From Roseibium denhamense (GTDB taxonomy: Bacteria > Pseudomonadota > Alphaproteobacteria > Rhizobiales > Stappiaceae), in the NCBI RefSeq assembly GCF_009711415.1, contig NZ_SMLZ01000113.1, positions 109,084 to 173,083 on the forward strand: a DNA stretch of 64,000 bases, read 5' to 3'. The stretch's first letter is position 1; the number at the start of each line of letters is the position of its first letter. The notes beneath the pieces were generated by a model. That model saw nothing but the letters and a program-made list of their open reading frames with translations, was not told where the DNA came from and did no database searches. Both the position numbers and the translations under genes were made by a program. This document shows, in pieces, positions 36,318 to 44,819 of the stretch.

Positions 36318-37031
36318 TCAGTGCATGCCTGTCATCTGACACAGCCCGCAGACCTTGTTCAGGTGGATCTTGTCGGCACGGTCGACACGGATAATGCCCC
36401 GGCGCTTCAGGTCGGACACGACACGGCTCACGGTCTCGATCGTAAGGCCGAGGTAATCCGCGATCTCCTGGCGGGTCATGTGCAACTGAAGATCAAAGCC
36501 GTCGTCTGCCTCTCCGCGCGGACCAGGACAGCCTGGGCCGCCTCTTTCCGGGACGAGGTGCATCAGGAAGCTTGCAACGCGCTCGACAGCGGATTTACGG
36601 CCAAGCAAGACAGCATGCTCGTGGAGGACATGCATCTGATTGGTCAGGCATTTTGTCAGAAGGCGCTGAAGATCGGCAGAGGCTTCGACCTGTTTCAGGT
36701 CGATCTCACTCACCTCGGCTTCGACCAGCGTTTCAGCTGTACAATCGTTTTCCGACCCACTCGACAATCCGAAAATGTCGCCGGACTGAAGCACTTCAAC
36801 CACCTGGCGGCGCCCATCCGGCAGCAGCTTGTAGAGCATCACCGTTCCCTTGACGAGCTCATAAAGCCGTTTGGCGGGATCACCTTCATAGTAGATTACG
36901 GTATGGGAATCGTGATGGGTCGCCTTGCCACCGAAAGCCGCGAAGCCGGTCTTGTTTGTTTCGCAAACTGGAGCTGTGCGGTTGAGGTTGCCTGCACCAT
37001 AGCCAAGTGCGTCCGCTTCAAGATATGCCAT
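36318..37031 (-). CDS. fixK: Crp/Fnr-family regulator, FixK type
   Basis: A 237-residue regulator: a cyclic-nucleotide-like beta-barrel (about 40-125), a dimer helix, and a helix-turn-helix near 188-210 whose recognition helix TIETVSRVVSDL keeps the Glu/Ser/Arg set that reads TTGAT. The N-terminus has only one cysteine (Cys23), so it cannot hold the FNR iron-sulfur cluster in the usual way; an odd CGLC pair sits at the very C-terminus (Cys228, Cys231). The ATG at 37031 has AAAGGAGG before it; a longer frame from TTG 37157 is unlikely. With fixLJ close by it is the expected middle step between oxygen sensing and ccoNOQP/hemN. Confidence 0.9.
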   Translation of the reverse strand: MAYLEADALGYGAGNLNRTAPVCETNKTGFAAFGGKATHHDSHTVIYYEGDPAKRLYELVKGTVMLYKLLPDGRRQVVEVLQSGDIFGLSSGSENDCTAETLVEAEVSEIDLKQVEASADLQRLLTKCLTNQMHVLHEHAVLLGRKSAVERVASFLMHLVPERGGPGCPGPRGEADDGFDLQLHMTRQEIADYLGLTIETVSRVVSDLKRRGIIRVDRADKIHLNKVCGLCQMTGMH

Positions 37032-37209
37032 TTGTACCTCCTTTAGCGCAGCCAAGGCTTCCCTGACTGCACGCATTCCGCAAAGGTCATCGCGCCGCTG
37101 CAGAGAGAGGCAAACCTTTGTTCCGTCATTGCAAATCGTCCCGTCCGACGTTTGCAAGATCTGGCATGAAGCTTAGACAGGGTTCGGCGCGGGCGTAATT
37201 CGGTCGACT

Positions 37210-37229
37210 GCGTAAGCGGAACTACATAG
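37210..37229 (-). promoter_or_regulatory. Candidate FixJ site upstream of fixK
   Basis: On the minus strand CTATGTAGTTCC-GC-TTACGC, 180 bases before the fixK start. It shares the pattern CTAYGTAKTTCC-TTAYGC with the motif at 37689-37711 before the lone receiver gene. TACGTA-like half sites are known for FixJ; the assignment is inference from position and similarity. Confidence 0.5.
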
Positions 37230-37247
37230 CCTTCGGGCCGCACCGGC

Positions 37248-37628
37248 TCAGCGGATGGCTTCGCTGATCATTTCCATCGACAAAGGTTTGCGGAGGATGG
37301 TCAAGGACTGAATGCCCTTCAATTGGCGCAACAAGCGTTTGTGCGGGCTGCCGGAGATGACAATAACCCTTGGAGACCGGTCTTGAGATTGCAAATGCGA
37401 TATGACATCCGCGCCGCTCATACCGGGAAGCCCCAAGTCGATGATCACGAAATCGCTGTCTGAGACGATGGCTTCGTTCAAAAACGTCTCGCCATCGCGG
37501 TAAACTTCCGTACGGTAGTCAAGGTCGCTCAACGCGATTGCCAACGCGTCCGCAACAGCCGGATCGTCTTCGATGATGTGGATCATCACGTATTTGTCCA
37601 TAGAGAGCGGAACGCATCCGCATTTCAC
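37248..37628 (-). CDS. Lone receiver protein between fixJ and fixK
   Basis: A 126-residue single receiver domain closely built like that of FixJ: acidic pair in IHIIEDDPAVADAL, phosphoacceptor in DFVIIDLGLPGMSG, VISGSP and LRKPLS. There is no output domain, so it could drain phosphate from FixL or bind FixJ as a feedback brake, a job done in Sinorhizobium by the unrelated FixT. A candidate FixJ site precedes it. The first ATG (37628) has AGGTGA upstream; an internal ATG at 37601 is possible. Confidence 0.85.
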   Translation of the reverse strand: MKCGCVPLSMDKYVMIHIIEDDPAVADALAIALSDLDYRTEVYRDGETFLNEAIVSDSDFVIIDLGLPGMSGADVISHLQSQDRSPRVIVISGSPHKRLLRQLKGIQSLTILRKPLSMEMISEAIR

Positions 37629-37688
37629 CTAGGACTATACGTCAACCCGGCCACTCCAGATGTACGCAAAACTACGCTCCTCGCATCA

Positions 37689-37711
37689 CTACGCATAAGG
37701 GAAATACGTAG
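37689..37711 (-). promoter_or_regulatory. Candidate FixJ site upstream of the lone receiver
   Basis: On the minus strand CTACGTA-TTTCCCTTA-TGCGTAG: inverted CTACGYA half sites nine bases apart, directly after the fixJ stop and 61-83 bases before the receiver start. The left part matches the motif before fixK. Confidence 0.55.
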
Positions 37712-38326
37712 TTATGCTCCGGCGCCATGCCCCAGGACGATGCGGACAAGGTCGGCAGCGTTTCGCGCTCCAAGCTTTTCCATGATACGGGCCCTGTGAA
37801 CTTCGACCGTGCGCGGGCTGATTCCCAAGGTCCGTCCGGCCTCCTTGTTGGAAGCGCCATCGGTGATCTGGGTCAGAACTTCGTGTTCGCGCCGGGTCAG
37901 CAGTTCGGATCCCTTGAAGGACGGATCCACCTGGGGGACGGCATTCCGCTTCTTCATCGCAGTCAGACTGTCCCGGACGCGTTCCAGGACCGCATCGGCG
38001 GAAAAAGGTTTTTCAATGAAATCGAACGCACCGTTCCGGATGGCCTCGACCGCCATCGGAATATCGCCCTGCCCTGATATGATGAACACCGGCGCCGGAT
38101 ACTGTTCGGCGTTCAGGGCCTTCAAGATCTCGATGCCGGACCGCCCGGGCATATGAACATCGAGCATGACACATGCCGGTGCCGACTTGCTGGCGGACTT
38201 TACGAACTCGTCGCCATCGGAAAATGTTTCGACAACATAGCCCTCCATGCTGAACAGGACTGAGAGGGCGTCCCGAACGGCAGGGTCGTCATCAACAATG
38301 TAAATGGCCTCCGCTTCAGCTTTCAT
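37712..38326 (-). CDS. fixJ: Response regulator FixJ
   Basis: A 204-residue regulator, the usual FixJ length. The receiver (about 6-120) has AIYIVDDDPAVRDALS, the phosphoacceptor in CVMLDVHMPGRSG, IISGQGDI and IEKPFS; the LuxR-type DNA-binding domain (about 140-200) has LLTRREHEVLTQITDGASNKEAGRTLGISPRTVEVHRARIMEKL. Phosphorylated by FixL at low oxygen, it activates fixK. Its start overlaps the fixL end by 11 bases, so the pair is translated together. Confidence 0.96.
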   Translation of the reverse strand: MKAEAEAIYIVDDDPAVRDALSVLFSMEGYVVETFSDGDEFVKSASKSAPACVMLDVHMPGRSGIEILKALNAEQYPAPVFIISGQGDIPMAVEAIRNGAFDFIEKPFSADAVLERVRDSLTAMKKRNAVPQVDPSFKGSELLTRREHEVLTQITDGASNKEAGRTLGISPRTVEVHRARIMEKLGARNAADLVRIVLGHGAGA

Positions 38327-39530
38327 CTCGTTCGGTTCCTATTGTTCCTGTCAGTGTCATAGAGCTGTGGTCATCATGGTGCCGACCGGCAGGATCATGA
38401 ACCGGGAGGGACAACAGAAAAGACGCGCCTTTTCCAGCCTGTGTCGTCTCCAATCTAAGATCGCCCCCATGATTTTGCGCAATTGAGCGGGAAATCGCCA
38501 GTCCCAGTCCCACGCCCTTGTGCTTCATTCTAGTAAATGCCTTGAACAGTCCGTCCACCAGATGCGGCGGCACCCCCGGCCCGTTGTCCTGGATGCGGAA
38601 CTCGATGGTATCATCGCCCTGCGAGACGGCGAGAACGACCGCTGGCTCGGCAACATCAGTCACGGCCTCACGGGCGTTTCGGAGCAAGTTGATCAGGATC
38701 TGGCGTATCTGCACCGGGTCCGCTTGCAATGGCGGTAGAGAGCGTTCCACCTCCATCCGGATCATGCCCGCTTTATCAACCGTCCCTAGTTCCGCCATTT
38801 CAACGCAGGTTTTTACCAACTCGGCCACGTAGATCGATTGGCGCTCCGGTGCCTTTTTCTCAACCAGGCTGCGCATGCGCTGAATAATCTCGCTCGCGCG
38901 CTCCGCTTCCCTGACCGCCTTGTCCATGATGTCCAGGATGAGGGGATCAAGCGCGGCGTCGGTTTTGGCCTTGCGCGAGGCAGACTGAAGATACAAAAGA
39001 ACCGCGGTTAGCGGCTGATTGAGCTCGTGCGCGATCGCCGCTCCCATTTCGTCAAGCGCACTGATCCGGGTCATATGCAGCAGCTGGGCCTGGGTTTTGG
39101 CCAAACTGTCTTCTATCTGCTTGCGCGGACGCAAATCCCGGAGAATGCCAATAAACTGGCGGCCGCAAGGCGTTGCCGCCTCGCCAACGGATAACTCGAC
39201 CGGAAACTCTGCCCCATCCTTGTGCCGGCCACGGACTTCCCGGCCAATACCGATGATCTTCTTGTGTCCGGTGGTCAGATAGTTGTGAACATACTGATCA
39301 TGCGCTGAGGCATAACTTGCGGGCATGATACGGGCGACGTTTTGCCCAAGCAGCTCAGTTGCTTCGTAGCCAAACAACCGCTCGCAAGCCTTGTTGAAGG
39401 CAAGGATCTGACAGCGGTCGTTGATCACAATGATGCCGTCTGCTGCGGTGTCGAACACGCTGGCGAGCCGTGCTTCGGATACGCCCGTGCTTTCGTCCTG
39501 GTCCCGGTCTATGACACCGTCTTCGGCCAT
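38316..39530 (-). CDS. fixL: Oxygen-sensing histidine kinase FixL
   Basis: A 404-residue soluble kinase. The PAS domain (about 20-135) has the FixL haem features: His77 in SAHDQYVHNYLTTG, aligned with the proximal haem histidine, and Arg97 in IIGIGREVRG, the residue that reports oxygen binding. The kinase part has His168 in AHELNQPLTAVLLYL, NLLRNAREAV, DNGPGVP and GVGLGLAISRSI. There are no membrane helices, unlike Sinorhizobium FixL and like the Bradyrhizobium protein with one fewer PAS. The ATG at 39530 follows GAGGAAG. It is on when oxygen leaves the haem. Confidence 0.95.
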   Translation of the reverse strand: MAEDGVIDRDQDESTGVSEARLASVFDTAADGIIVINDRCQILAFNKACERLFGYEATELLGQNVARIMPASYASAHDQYVHNYLTTGHKKIIGIGREVRGRHKDGAEFPVELSVGEAATPCGRQFIGILRDLRPRKQIEDSLAKTQAQLLHMTRISALDEMGAAIAHELNQPLTAVLLYLQSASRKAKTDAALDPLILDIMDKAVREAERASEIIQRMRSLVEKKAPERQSIYVAELVKTCVEMAELGTVDKAGMIRMEVERSLPPLQADPVQIRQILINLLRNAREAVTDVAEPAVVLAVSQGDDTIEFRIQDNGPGVPPHLVDGLFKAFTRMKHKGVGLGLAISRSIAQNHGGDLRLETTQAGKGASFLLSLPVHDPAGRHHDDHSSMTLTGTIGTERDES

Positions 39531-39603
39531 CTCTTCCTCAAATGGAAATCGCGTCCACTCAAGGTTTACGGACTTTCACGTATACCAGCAACCCATTCGT
39601 GCG

Positions 39604-40776
39604 CTAAATCTCTGGCAACCAACCGCTAATTCTGTGAACCGCTTCTTCAAGATGATCCTTGCGGCGTGCATAACACAGCCGAAGATATGGCTCTCCGCCC
39701 GCCCCGAAGGCTGTTCCAGGGGCCAGTCCGACACCGGTCTGGCGCACAAGGTCAAGCGCAAACTGACGGGTGTCGGTCACGCCATCGATCTCAAAGAAAA
39801 GGTAAAAAGCGCCTTCTGGCGGCACAAGCCGGACCCTGTTGAGTTCCTGAAGGCCGCGAACGACCGTTTCCCGGCCGGTTCGCGCGCGCTCCATCTGGCT
39901 GGCAAGGAATTCGCTTCCATCCTTCAACGCAGCAATCGCACCCCATTGGGAGAAACTCGGAACACCTGAAGTCGAATATTGGATGAGGCTTTCAATGACC
40001 TGGCCAAGCACCGGCGGCGCCGAGATCCATCCCAGCCGCCAGCCGGTCATGGCCCAATTCTTCGACATGGAGTTCACATAAATGATCCGGTCATCGTCAT
40101 CAGCGACGTCATAGAAGGACGGCGCGCGCGCACCATCTCCGTAATAAAACAGCGCATAAATCTCATCAGCGATGATCCACAGACCGTGTTTGCGGGTCAG
40201 GTCCAAAACAGCGGCGAGTTGATCCCGGGTCGCTGTCCAGCCGGTCGGATTGCAGGGGGAGTTCAGGAAAAGCGCTGTTGTCGAAGGTGTAATGGCACCC
40301 TCGATTGCCGCCAAGTCCAAATCCCAACCTTGATCGGAGGCAGGCATGGGCACACACACCGCATGCGCCCCGTTGATGTTGACCGCCGCAGTGATGTTGG
40401 GCCACGCAGGGGTCGGGACAATAACCTCACTACCGGAACCGGCAACGGCTTGAACCGCCAGCTGGATGGATTGCATGCCCGACCCAGTTACGAAAAACCG
40501 GTCTGACGAAAACGGCTTTTGGTAGAGGTCTTGATGATAGCTGGCCAGAGCTTCACGGAGCTGCGGAATTCCTCGCTGGTAGGTGTAAAAGGTTTCTCCG
40601 CGGTCCAGAGACTGTTTCGCTGCTTCGCAAATGAAATCAGGCGTCGGCAAATCGCCCTCACCTGCCCATAGCGGAATAAGATCATCGCGGCCCCAACCGG
40701 CGTTGAACACTTCCACAATGCCGCTTTCCGGTGCATTGCGGGCTTCCCGGCTCAAACTGTCGAACAATCGTGACAT
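39604..40776 (-). CDS. Class I/II pyridoxal-phosphate aminotransferase
   Basis: A 390-residue fold-type I aminotransferase of the aspartate-aminotransferase I family. The cofactor lysine is in NSMSKNWAMTGWRLGW (near residue 237), NSPCNPTGW and IIADEIYALFYY bind the ring and its phosphate, and the C-terminal YLRLCYA holds the arginine that grips the substrate carboxylate. The amino-acid substrate cannot be told from sequence. I chose ATG 40776 (GAGGGT upstream) over GTG 40782. It is alone between fixL and the divergent crbS gene. Confidence 0.93.
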   Translation of the reverse strand: MSRLFDSLSREARNAPESGIVEVFNAGWGRDDLIPLWAGEGDLPTPDFICEAAKQSLDRGETFYTYQRGIPQLREALASYHQDLYQKPFSSDRFFVTGSGMQSIQLAVQAVAGSGSEVIVPTPAWPNITAAVNINGAHAVCVPMPASDQGWDLDLAAIEGAITPSTTALFLNSPCNPTGWTATRDQLAAVLDLTRKHGLWIIADEIYALFYYGDGARAPSFYDVADDDDRIIYVNSMSKNWAMTGWRLGWISAPPVLGQVIESLIQYSTSGVPSFSQWGAIAALKDGSEFLASQMERARTGRETVVRGLQELNRVRLVPPEGAFYLFFEIDGVTDTRQFALDLVRQTGVGLAPGTAFGAGGEPYLRLCYARRKDHLEEAVHRISGWLPEI

Positions 40777-41058
40777 CAGCACCCTCTACCCTTCTGGTCC
40801 CGGCGGACCATACAACCGTTCGCAGGAAATGTGTCATGAAAGCCTGTGAAGCCATCTTCACGGAGATTGATCTTTGCGGGTACTGGTGTCATTGCGTGCC
40901 TCCAAACCCCCTTCGCAAGGCGAATAGACAGATACGCCTTGCTATGGTCGGATCATCCAAACAGAACGGCGCGCACCCGTGGAATGGGGTTTTGGCCCCT
41001 ACTCTCCGGCGAAGGTGTGACGGCGTCGGCGCTAATCGGGAGGTAAATCCGCCGGGTC
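40777..41058. other. Divergent gap before crbS, nothing recognised
   Basis: These 282 bases separate the aminotransferase gene from crbS. I see no gene, repeat or convincing operator. GGGAGG at 41037 is rather far from the crbS ATG to be its ribosome site. Confidence 0.3.
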
Positions 41059-44000
41059 ATGTTGCACGGATGGATCGTGATATTGGTCGCGATGGCCTAC
41101 ATCCTTCTGCTGTTTGCAATCGCCAGTTATGGCGACCGCATTCCGCGGCGGGGCCTGCCGCGCAATAGCGGAAGGCCTTTCATCTATGCGCTTTCCCTAT
41201 CCGTCTACTGCACATCCTGGACCTTCTTCGGATCTGTCGGCAATGCCAGCCGGACCGGCGCAGAGTTTCTGACGATCTATATCGGGCCGCTCCTCGTCTT
41301 TGCGTTCGGATACCCGCTCCTCAAGCGCATGATCCAGATTTCCAAGGCGGAGAGCATCACCTCGGTCGCCGATTTTATTGGTGCGCGTTACGGCAAAAGC
41401 CAGTCGGTCGCAGCCCTGGCAACGCTCATCGCCGTGATCGGCGTCATTCCTTACATTGCTCTCCAGCTCAAAGCCGTCTCTTTATCGATCACCACCATGG
41501 TCGGGCCAATGATCCTCTCCATCGCGCCCTTTACGGTGATATTTGACGACATCACGCTGATGATTGCCCTTGGCATGGCCATCTTCAGCTGGGCCTTCGG
41601 GACCCGCCATATTGATGCGACCGAACACCAGGAAGGCCTCATGCTGGCGATTGCAGCTGAAGCGGTGGTCAAGCTGGTCGCGTTCCTTGCGGTCGGCATT
41701 TGGGTCACATACGCCATGTTTGACGGGCCGTTCGACCTCATCCGGTCAATTACGGAGGCCCCAGAGGTCGCTGAAGTCTTTGAAGCCCCGCTCAACTACA
41801 GCAACTGGCTGGTCATGTCTGTGCTCTCGGCCTTTGCGGTCTTGCTGCTGCCACGCCAATTCCATGTGACAGTGACGGAAAACAATTCGGACACGGAACT
41901 GCGCCGCGCCGTTTGGCTGTTTCCCGTCTACCTCGTGCTGATCAACCTGTTTGTCATCCCCATCGCCGCGGCAGGGCTCTTGAGGTTTGGGGAGGATATC
42001 AATCCGGACACTTTCGTTCTGGCGCTGCCCATTGACGCCGGTCAGCACTGGCTGGCCCTTTTTGCCTTTATCGGCGGCCTGTCGGCCGCAACGGCAATGG
42101 TTATCGTCGCAACTGTTGCCCTTGCGATCATGATCTCCAACGACATTGTCGTCCCGTTGCTTCTGCGCCGCCACAAGGAAGAGGATCTTATCAACGCGGG
42201 CGGACGGGATATGAGCCGCCGCCTTCTGACAATCCGGCGCCTTGCCATCTTTGGCATTCTGCTGCTGGCCTATGCCTATTATCAGGCAGCCGGCGACACC
42301 GCCGCGCTTGTTTCTATCGGCTTGTTATCGTTTGCCGCGATTGCCCAATTCGGACCAGCCTTTATCGGTGCACTTTTCTGGCGGCGGGCAACGGCTGTTG
42401 GCGCCCTTGCCGGTTTGAGCAGCGGTTTTCTTGTTTGGGCCTACACACTGCTTTTGCCGACTTTCGCGCAGTCCGGCTTGTTTTCCGATGCCATCCTGAC
42501 AACGGGACCTTTTGGCATCGAACTGCTGAACCCTCAGGCCCTGCTTGGCTTCCAGGGCGATCCTTTCATCCACGGCGTCCTATGGAGCCTTGGAACCAAC
42601 ATCGTCTTCTTTATCGGCGGATCATTTGTGCGCAAACCGCTTCCCGCTGAAACGCTGCAAGCGAATGTCTTCGTGCCTGCCGAACTGACACCGGCCCCCC
42701 ATTTGCGTTTCTGGCGGACGACTGCCACCGCCGGTGATCTTCAGGCAACGGTCGCCCGCTATCTCGGCGAAGAACGCACGGACCGCTCGTTTCAACGCTA
42801 TGCACGCGAGCGCGGGATTGTGCTTGAACCCGGCGTTCAGGCCGATGCCGGACTCTTGAGGTTTTCCGAACAGCTCCTGGCAAGCGCGATTGGCGCGGCT
42901 TCTTCGAGGCTCGTCCTTACCTTGATGCTGAAGCGCTATGATCCTTCGGCCAAGGCGGCGGTCAAGTTGCTGGATGACGCATCGGCGGCGATCCAGCACA
43001 ACCGGGATCTGCTGCAGACCGCGCTTAACCAGGTCCGGCAAGGGATCGGCGTCTTTGACAGCGATCTCAGGCTGATCTGCTGGAACCGGCAATTCCGGGA
43101 TCTGCTGGGCTTGCCGGCAGAGTATGGCCAGGTCGGCACGCAGCTGGACACGATCATACGGTTCAACGCAGAACGCGGCGAGCATGGTGCGGGTCCCGTC
43201 GAGGCGATAGTCGCCGACCGGATCGAGAAGCTCGTGATCCGCCAGGAGACTTTCCAGGAATACATGACCTCGAGCGGGCTTGTGCTGGAGGTCCGGATCA
43301 GTCCGATGCCAGGCGGCGGCATCGTAACGACCTATACCGATATCACGGAGCGTGTCGCAGCCGAGGCCGCACTGGCCAAGGCGAACGAAACCCTCGAACG
43401 GCGGGTGCGTGAGCGGACGGAAGAACTGACGCATGTCAATGAACGGCTGGTCGAGGCCACAAGGGCCGCAGAAGAGGCCAATATCGGCAAGACGCGGTTC
43501 CTGGCCGCTGCCGGCCACGACATTCTGCAACCGCTCAACGCTGCCCGGCTCTATGCGTCAGTGCTCGTGGACAAAGCCTGCGAAGGTGAGAATGCCACGC
43601 TGGCCAGCAACGTGGAATCAGCCCTTGAGTCGGTGGAAGACATCCTGGGCGCCGTTCTTGATATCTCGCGCCTCGACACCGGTGCCCTGAAGCCGGAGCA
43701 AACCGTCTTCCACCTCGATGAATTGCTGCGCGGCATAGAGCTCGAGTTTCGCCCCGTTGCGATGGAAAAGGGTCTCGACTTCCGCGTCGTGCCGACCTCT
43801 GCCTCCGTGCGCAGTGACCGCCGGCTGCTCCGCCGTCTGCTACAGAACCTTGTCTCCAACGCCATCAAATACACCGAACATGGCAAGGTTCTGCTCGGCT
43901 GCCGCCTTCAGGGGAACAAGGTACAGGTTGAAGTTCATGACACCGGCATGGGCATCGCCCCTGCCAAACAGAAGATCATTTTCGAGGAGTTCCATCGGCT

Positions 44001-44583
44001 GGATGATGGGATGCGGATGGCCAAGGGGCTTGGCTTGGGATTGTCCATTGTTGAACGCATCAGCCATGTTCTTGCGCACCCGGTAAAGCTGCGGTCAAGC
44101 CGCAACAAGGGCTCCTGCTTCTCCGTCGAACTGCCGCGTTCGGCGGCATTGCCCGACCGACTGCCCAAGACTAAGACACCCGCAATTGCCGGGCAGCTTG
44201 ACGGGTTGTGCGTGGTGGCCATCGATAACGAACCGGATATCTTGTCCGGTATGCATCATCTTCTGACGAATTGGAATTGCAGGGTGGTGACCGCGTCAGA
44301 CGCAATAGAAGCCGCTACGTTAGTGAACGAAACCGGTTTTTCGCCGGATGTCATCCTTGCCGATTATCATCTCGATCACAGCACTGGCATAGAGGCAATT
44401 GTTCATCTGCGCTGGAAATTCGGCGCGCATATTCCGGCCTTGCTGATTACCGCCGACCGCAGCCGTGCGGTGCGGACCGCAGCTGCGGAGAAGGACATCA
44501 CCCTCTTCAACAAGCCCGTGAAACCGGCGTCCTTGCGCGCGCATTTGAGCCGGTGCCATTCCGGCCCGCAGGCAGCCGAGTAG
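41059..44583 (+). CDS. crbS: CrbS-type hybrid kinase with sodium-solute symporter input
   Basis: A 1174-residue protein. Residues about 1-520 form a 13-helix SLC5/SSS sodium-solute symporter domain (SLSVYCTSWTFFGSVGNASRTG, ADFIGARYGKSQ). A PAS domain (about 650-770, TALNQVRQGIGVFDSDLRLICWN) and coiled coil follow, then HisKA with histidine near 820 in AAGHDILQPLNAARL, an ATPase domain (NLVSNAIKYTEHG, DTGMGIA, GLGLGLSI) and a receiver (aspartate near 1100 in ILADYHLDHSTG). This is the architecture of CrbS/MxtR, which with the LuxR-type CrbR controls acetate use via acs. CrbR-like 47591-48271 is the likely partner. Whether it also transports acetate is unknown. Confidence 0.92.
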   Translation: MLHGWIVILVAMAYILLLFAIASYGDRIPRRGLPRNSGRPFIYALSLSVYCTSWTFFGSVGNASRTGAEFLTIYIGPLLVFAFGYPLLKRMIQISKAESITSVADFIGARYGKSQSVAALATLIAVIGVIPYIALQLKAVSLSITTMVGPMILSIAPFTVIFDDITLMIALGMAIFSWAFGTRHIDATEHQEGLMLAIAAEAVVKLVAFLAVGIWVTYAMFDGPFDLIRSITEAPEVAEVFEAPLNYSNWLVMSVLSAFAVLLLPRQFHVTVTENNSDTELRRAVWLFPVYLVLINLFVIPIAAAGLLRFGEDINPDTFVLALPIDAGQHWLALFAFIGGLSAATAMVIVATVALAIMISNDIVVPLLLRRHKEEDLINAGGRDMSRRLLTIRRLAIFGILLLAYAYYQAAGDTAALVSIGLLSFAAIAQFGPAFIGALFWRRATAVGALAGLSSGFLVWAYTLLLPTFAQSGLFSDAILTTGPFGIELLNPQALLGFQGDPFIHGVLWSLGTNIVFFIGGSFVRKPLPAETLQANVFVPAELTPAPHLRFWRTTATAGDLQATVARYLGEERTDRSFQRYARERGIVLEPGVQADAGLLRFSEQLLASAIGAASSRLVLTLMLKRYDPSAKAAVKLLDDASAAIQHNRDLLQTALNQVRQGIGVFDSDLRLICWNRQFRDLLGLPAEYGQVGTQLDTIIRFNAERGEHGAGPVEAIVADRIEKLVIRQETFQEYMTSSGLVLEVRISPMPGGGIVTTYTDITERVAAEAALAKANETLERRVRERTEELTHVNERLVEATRAAEEANIGKTRFLAAAGHDILQPLNAARLYASVLVDKACEGENATLASNVESALESVEDILGAVLDISRLDTGALKPEQTVFHLDELLRGIELEFRPVAMEKGLDFRVVPTSASVRSDRRLLRRLLQNLVSNAIKYTEHGKVLLGCRLQGNKVQVEVHDTGMGIAPAKQKIIFEEFHRLDDGMRMAKGLGLGLSIVERISHVLAHPVKLRSSRNKGSCFSVELPRSAALPDRLPKTKTPAIAGQLDGLCVVAIDNEPDILSGMHHLLTNWNCRVVTASDAIEAATLVNETGFSPDVILADYHLDHSTGIEAIVHLRWKFGAHIPALLITADRSRAVRTAAAEKDITLFNKPVKPASLRAHLSRCHSGPQAAE

Positions 44584-44780
44584 CGCCGCAGCAATAGCCC
44601 GCCCCTCGCCCGCAAAAGTGACATACGGTTCAATGCACGGATGCCGGAGCAAGTAGTGCCATCTCCGGTGCTGCCGAAGCGCGATCAATGTCCTGAATTC
44701 AGGGATTTCTGCCGGTCAGATGAGCGGGCGGAACATCGGGATCGATTTGCCATCCGAAGCTGAACGATTGTGAAGTGGCC

Positions 44781-44819
44781 GAGCATCCTTGAGCGTTTAA
44801 AACAAAACGCCCGATGCTC
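44781..44819. repeat. GGGCGTTT palindromic repeat overlapping a stop codon
   Basis: GAGCATCCTTGAGCGTTT, a six-base loop and AAACGCCCGATGCTC, ending in CTA, the TAG stop of the minus-strand GGDEF-EAL gene. One arm has GAGCGTTT instead of GGGCGTTT. It lies between this gene and the end of crbS (convergent). Confidence 0.65.

Noticed and set aside
37032-37157. Longer FixK beginning at TTG 37157, adding three cysteines
   Set aside because: The ATG at 37031 has a near-perfect AAAGGAGG and the extra sequence does not resemble FNR N-termini.
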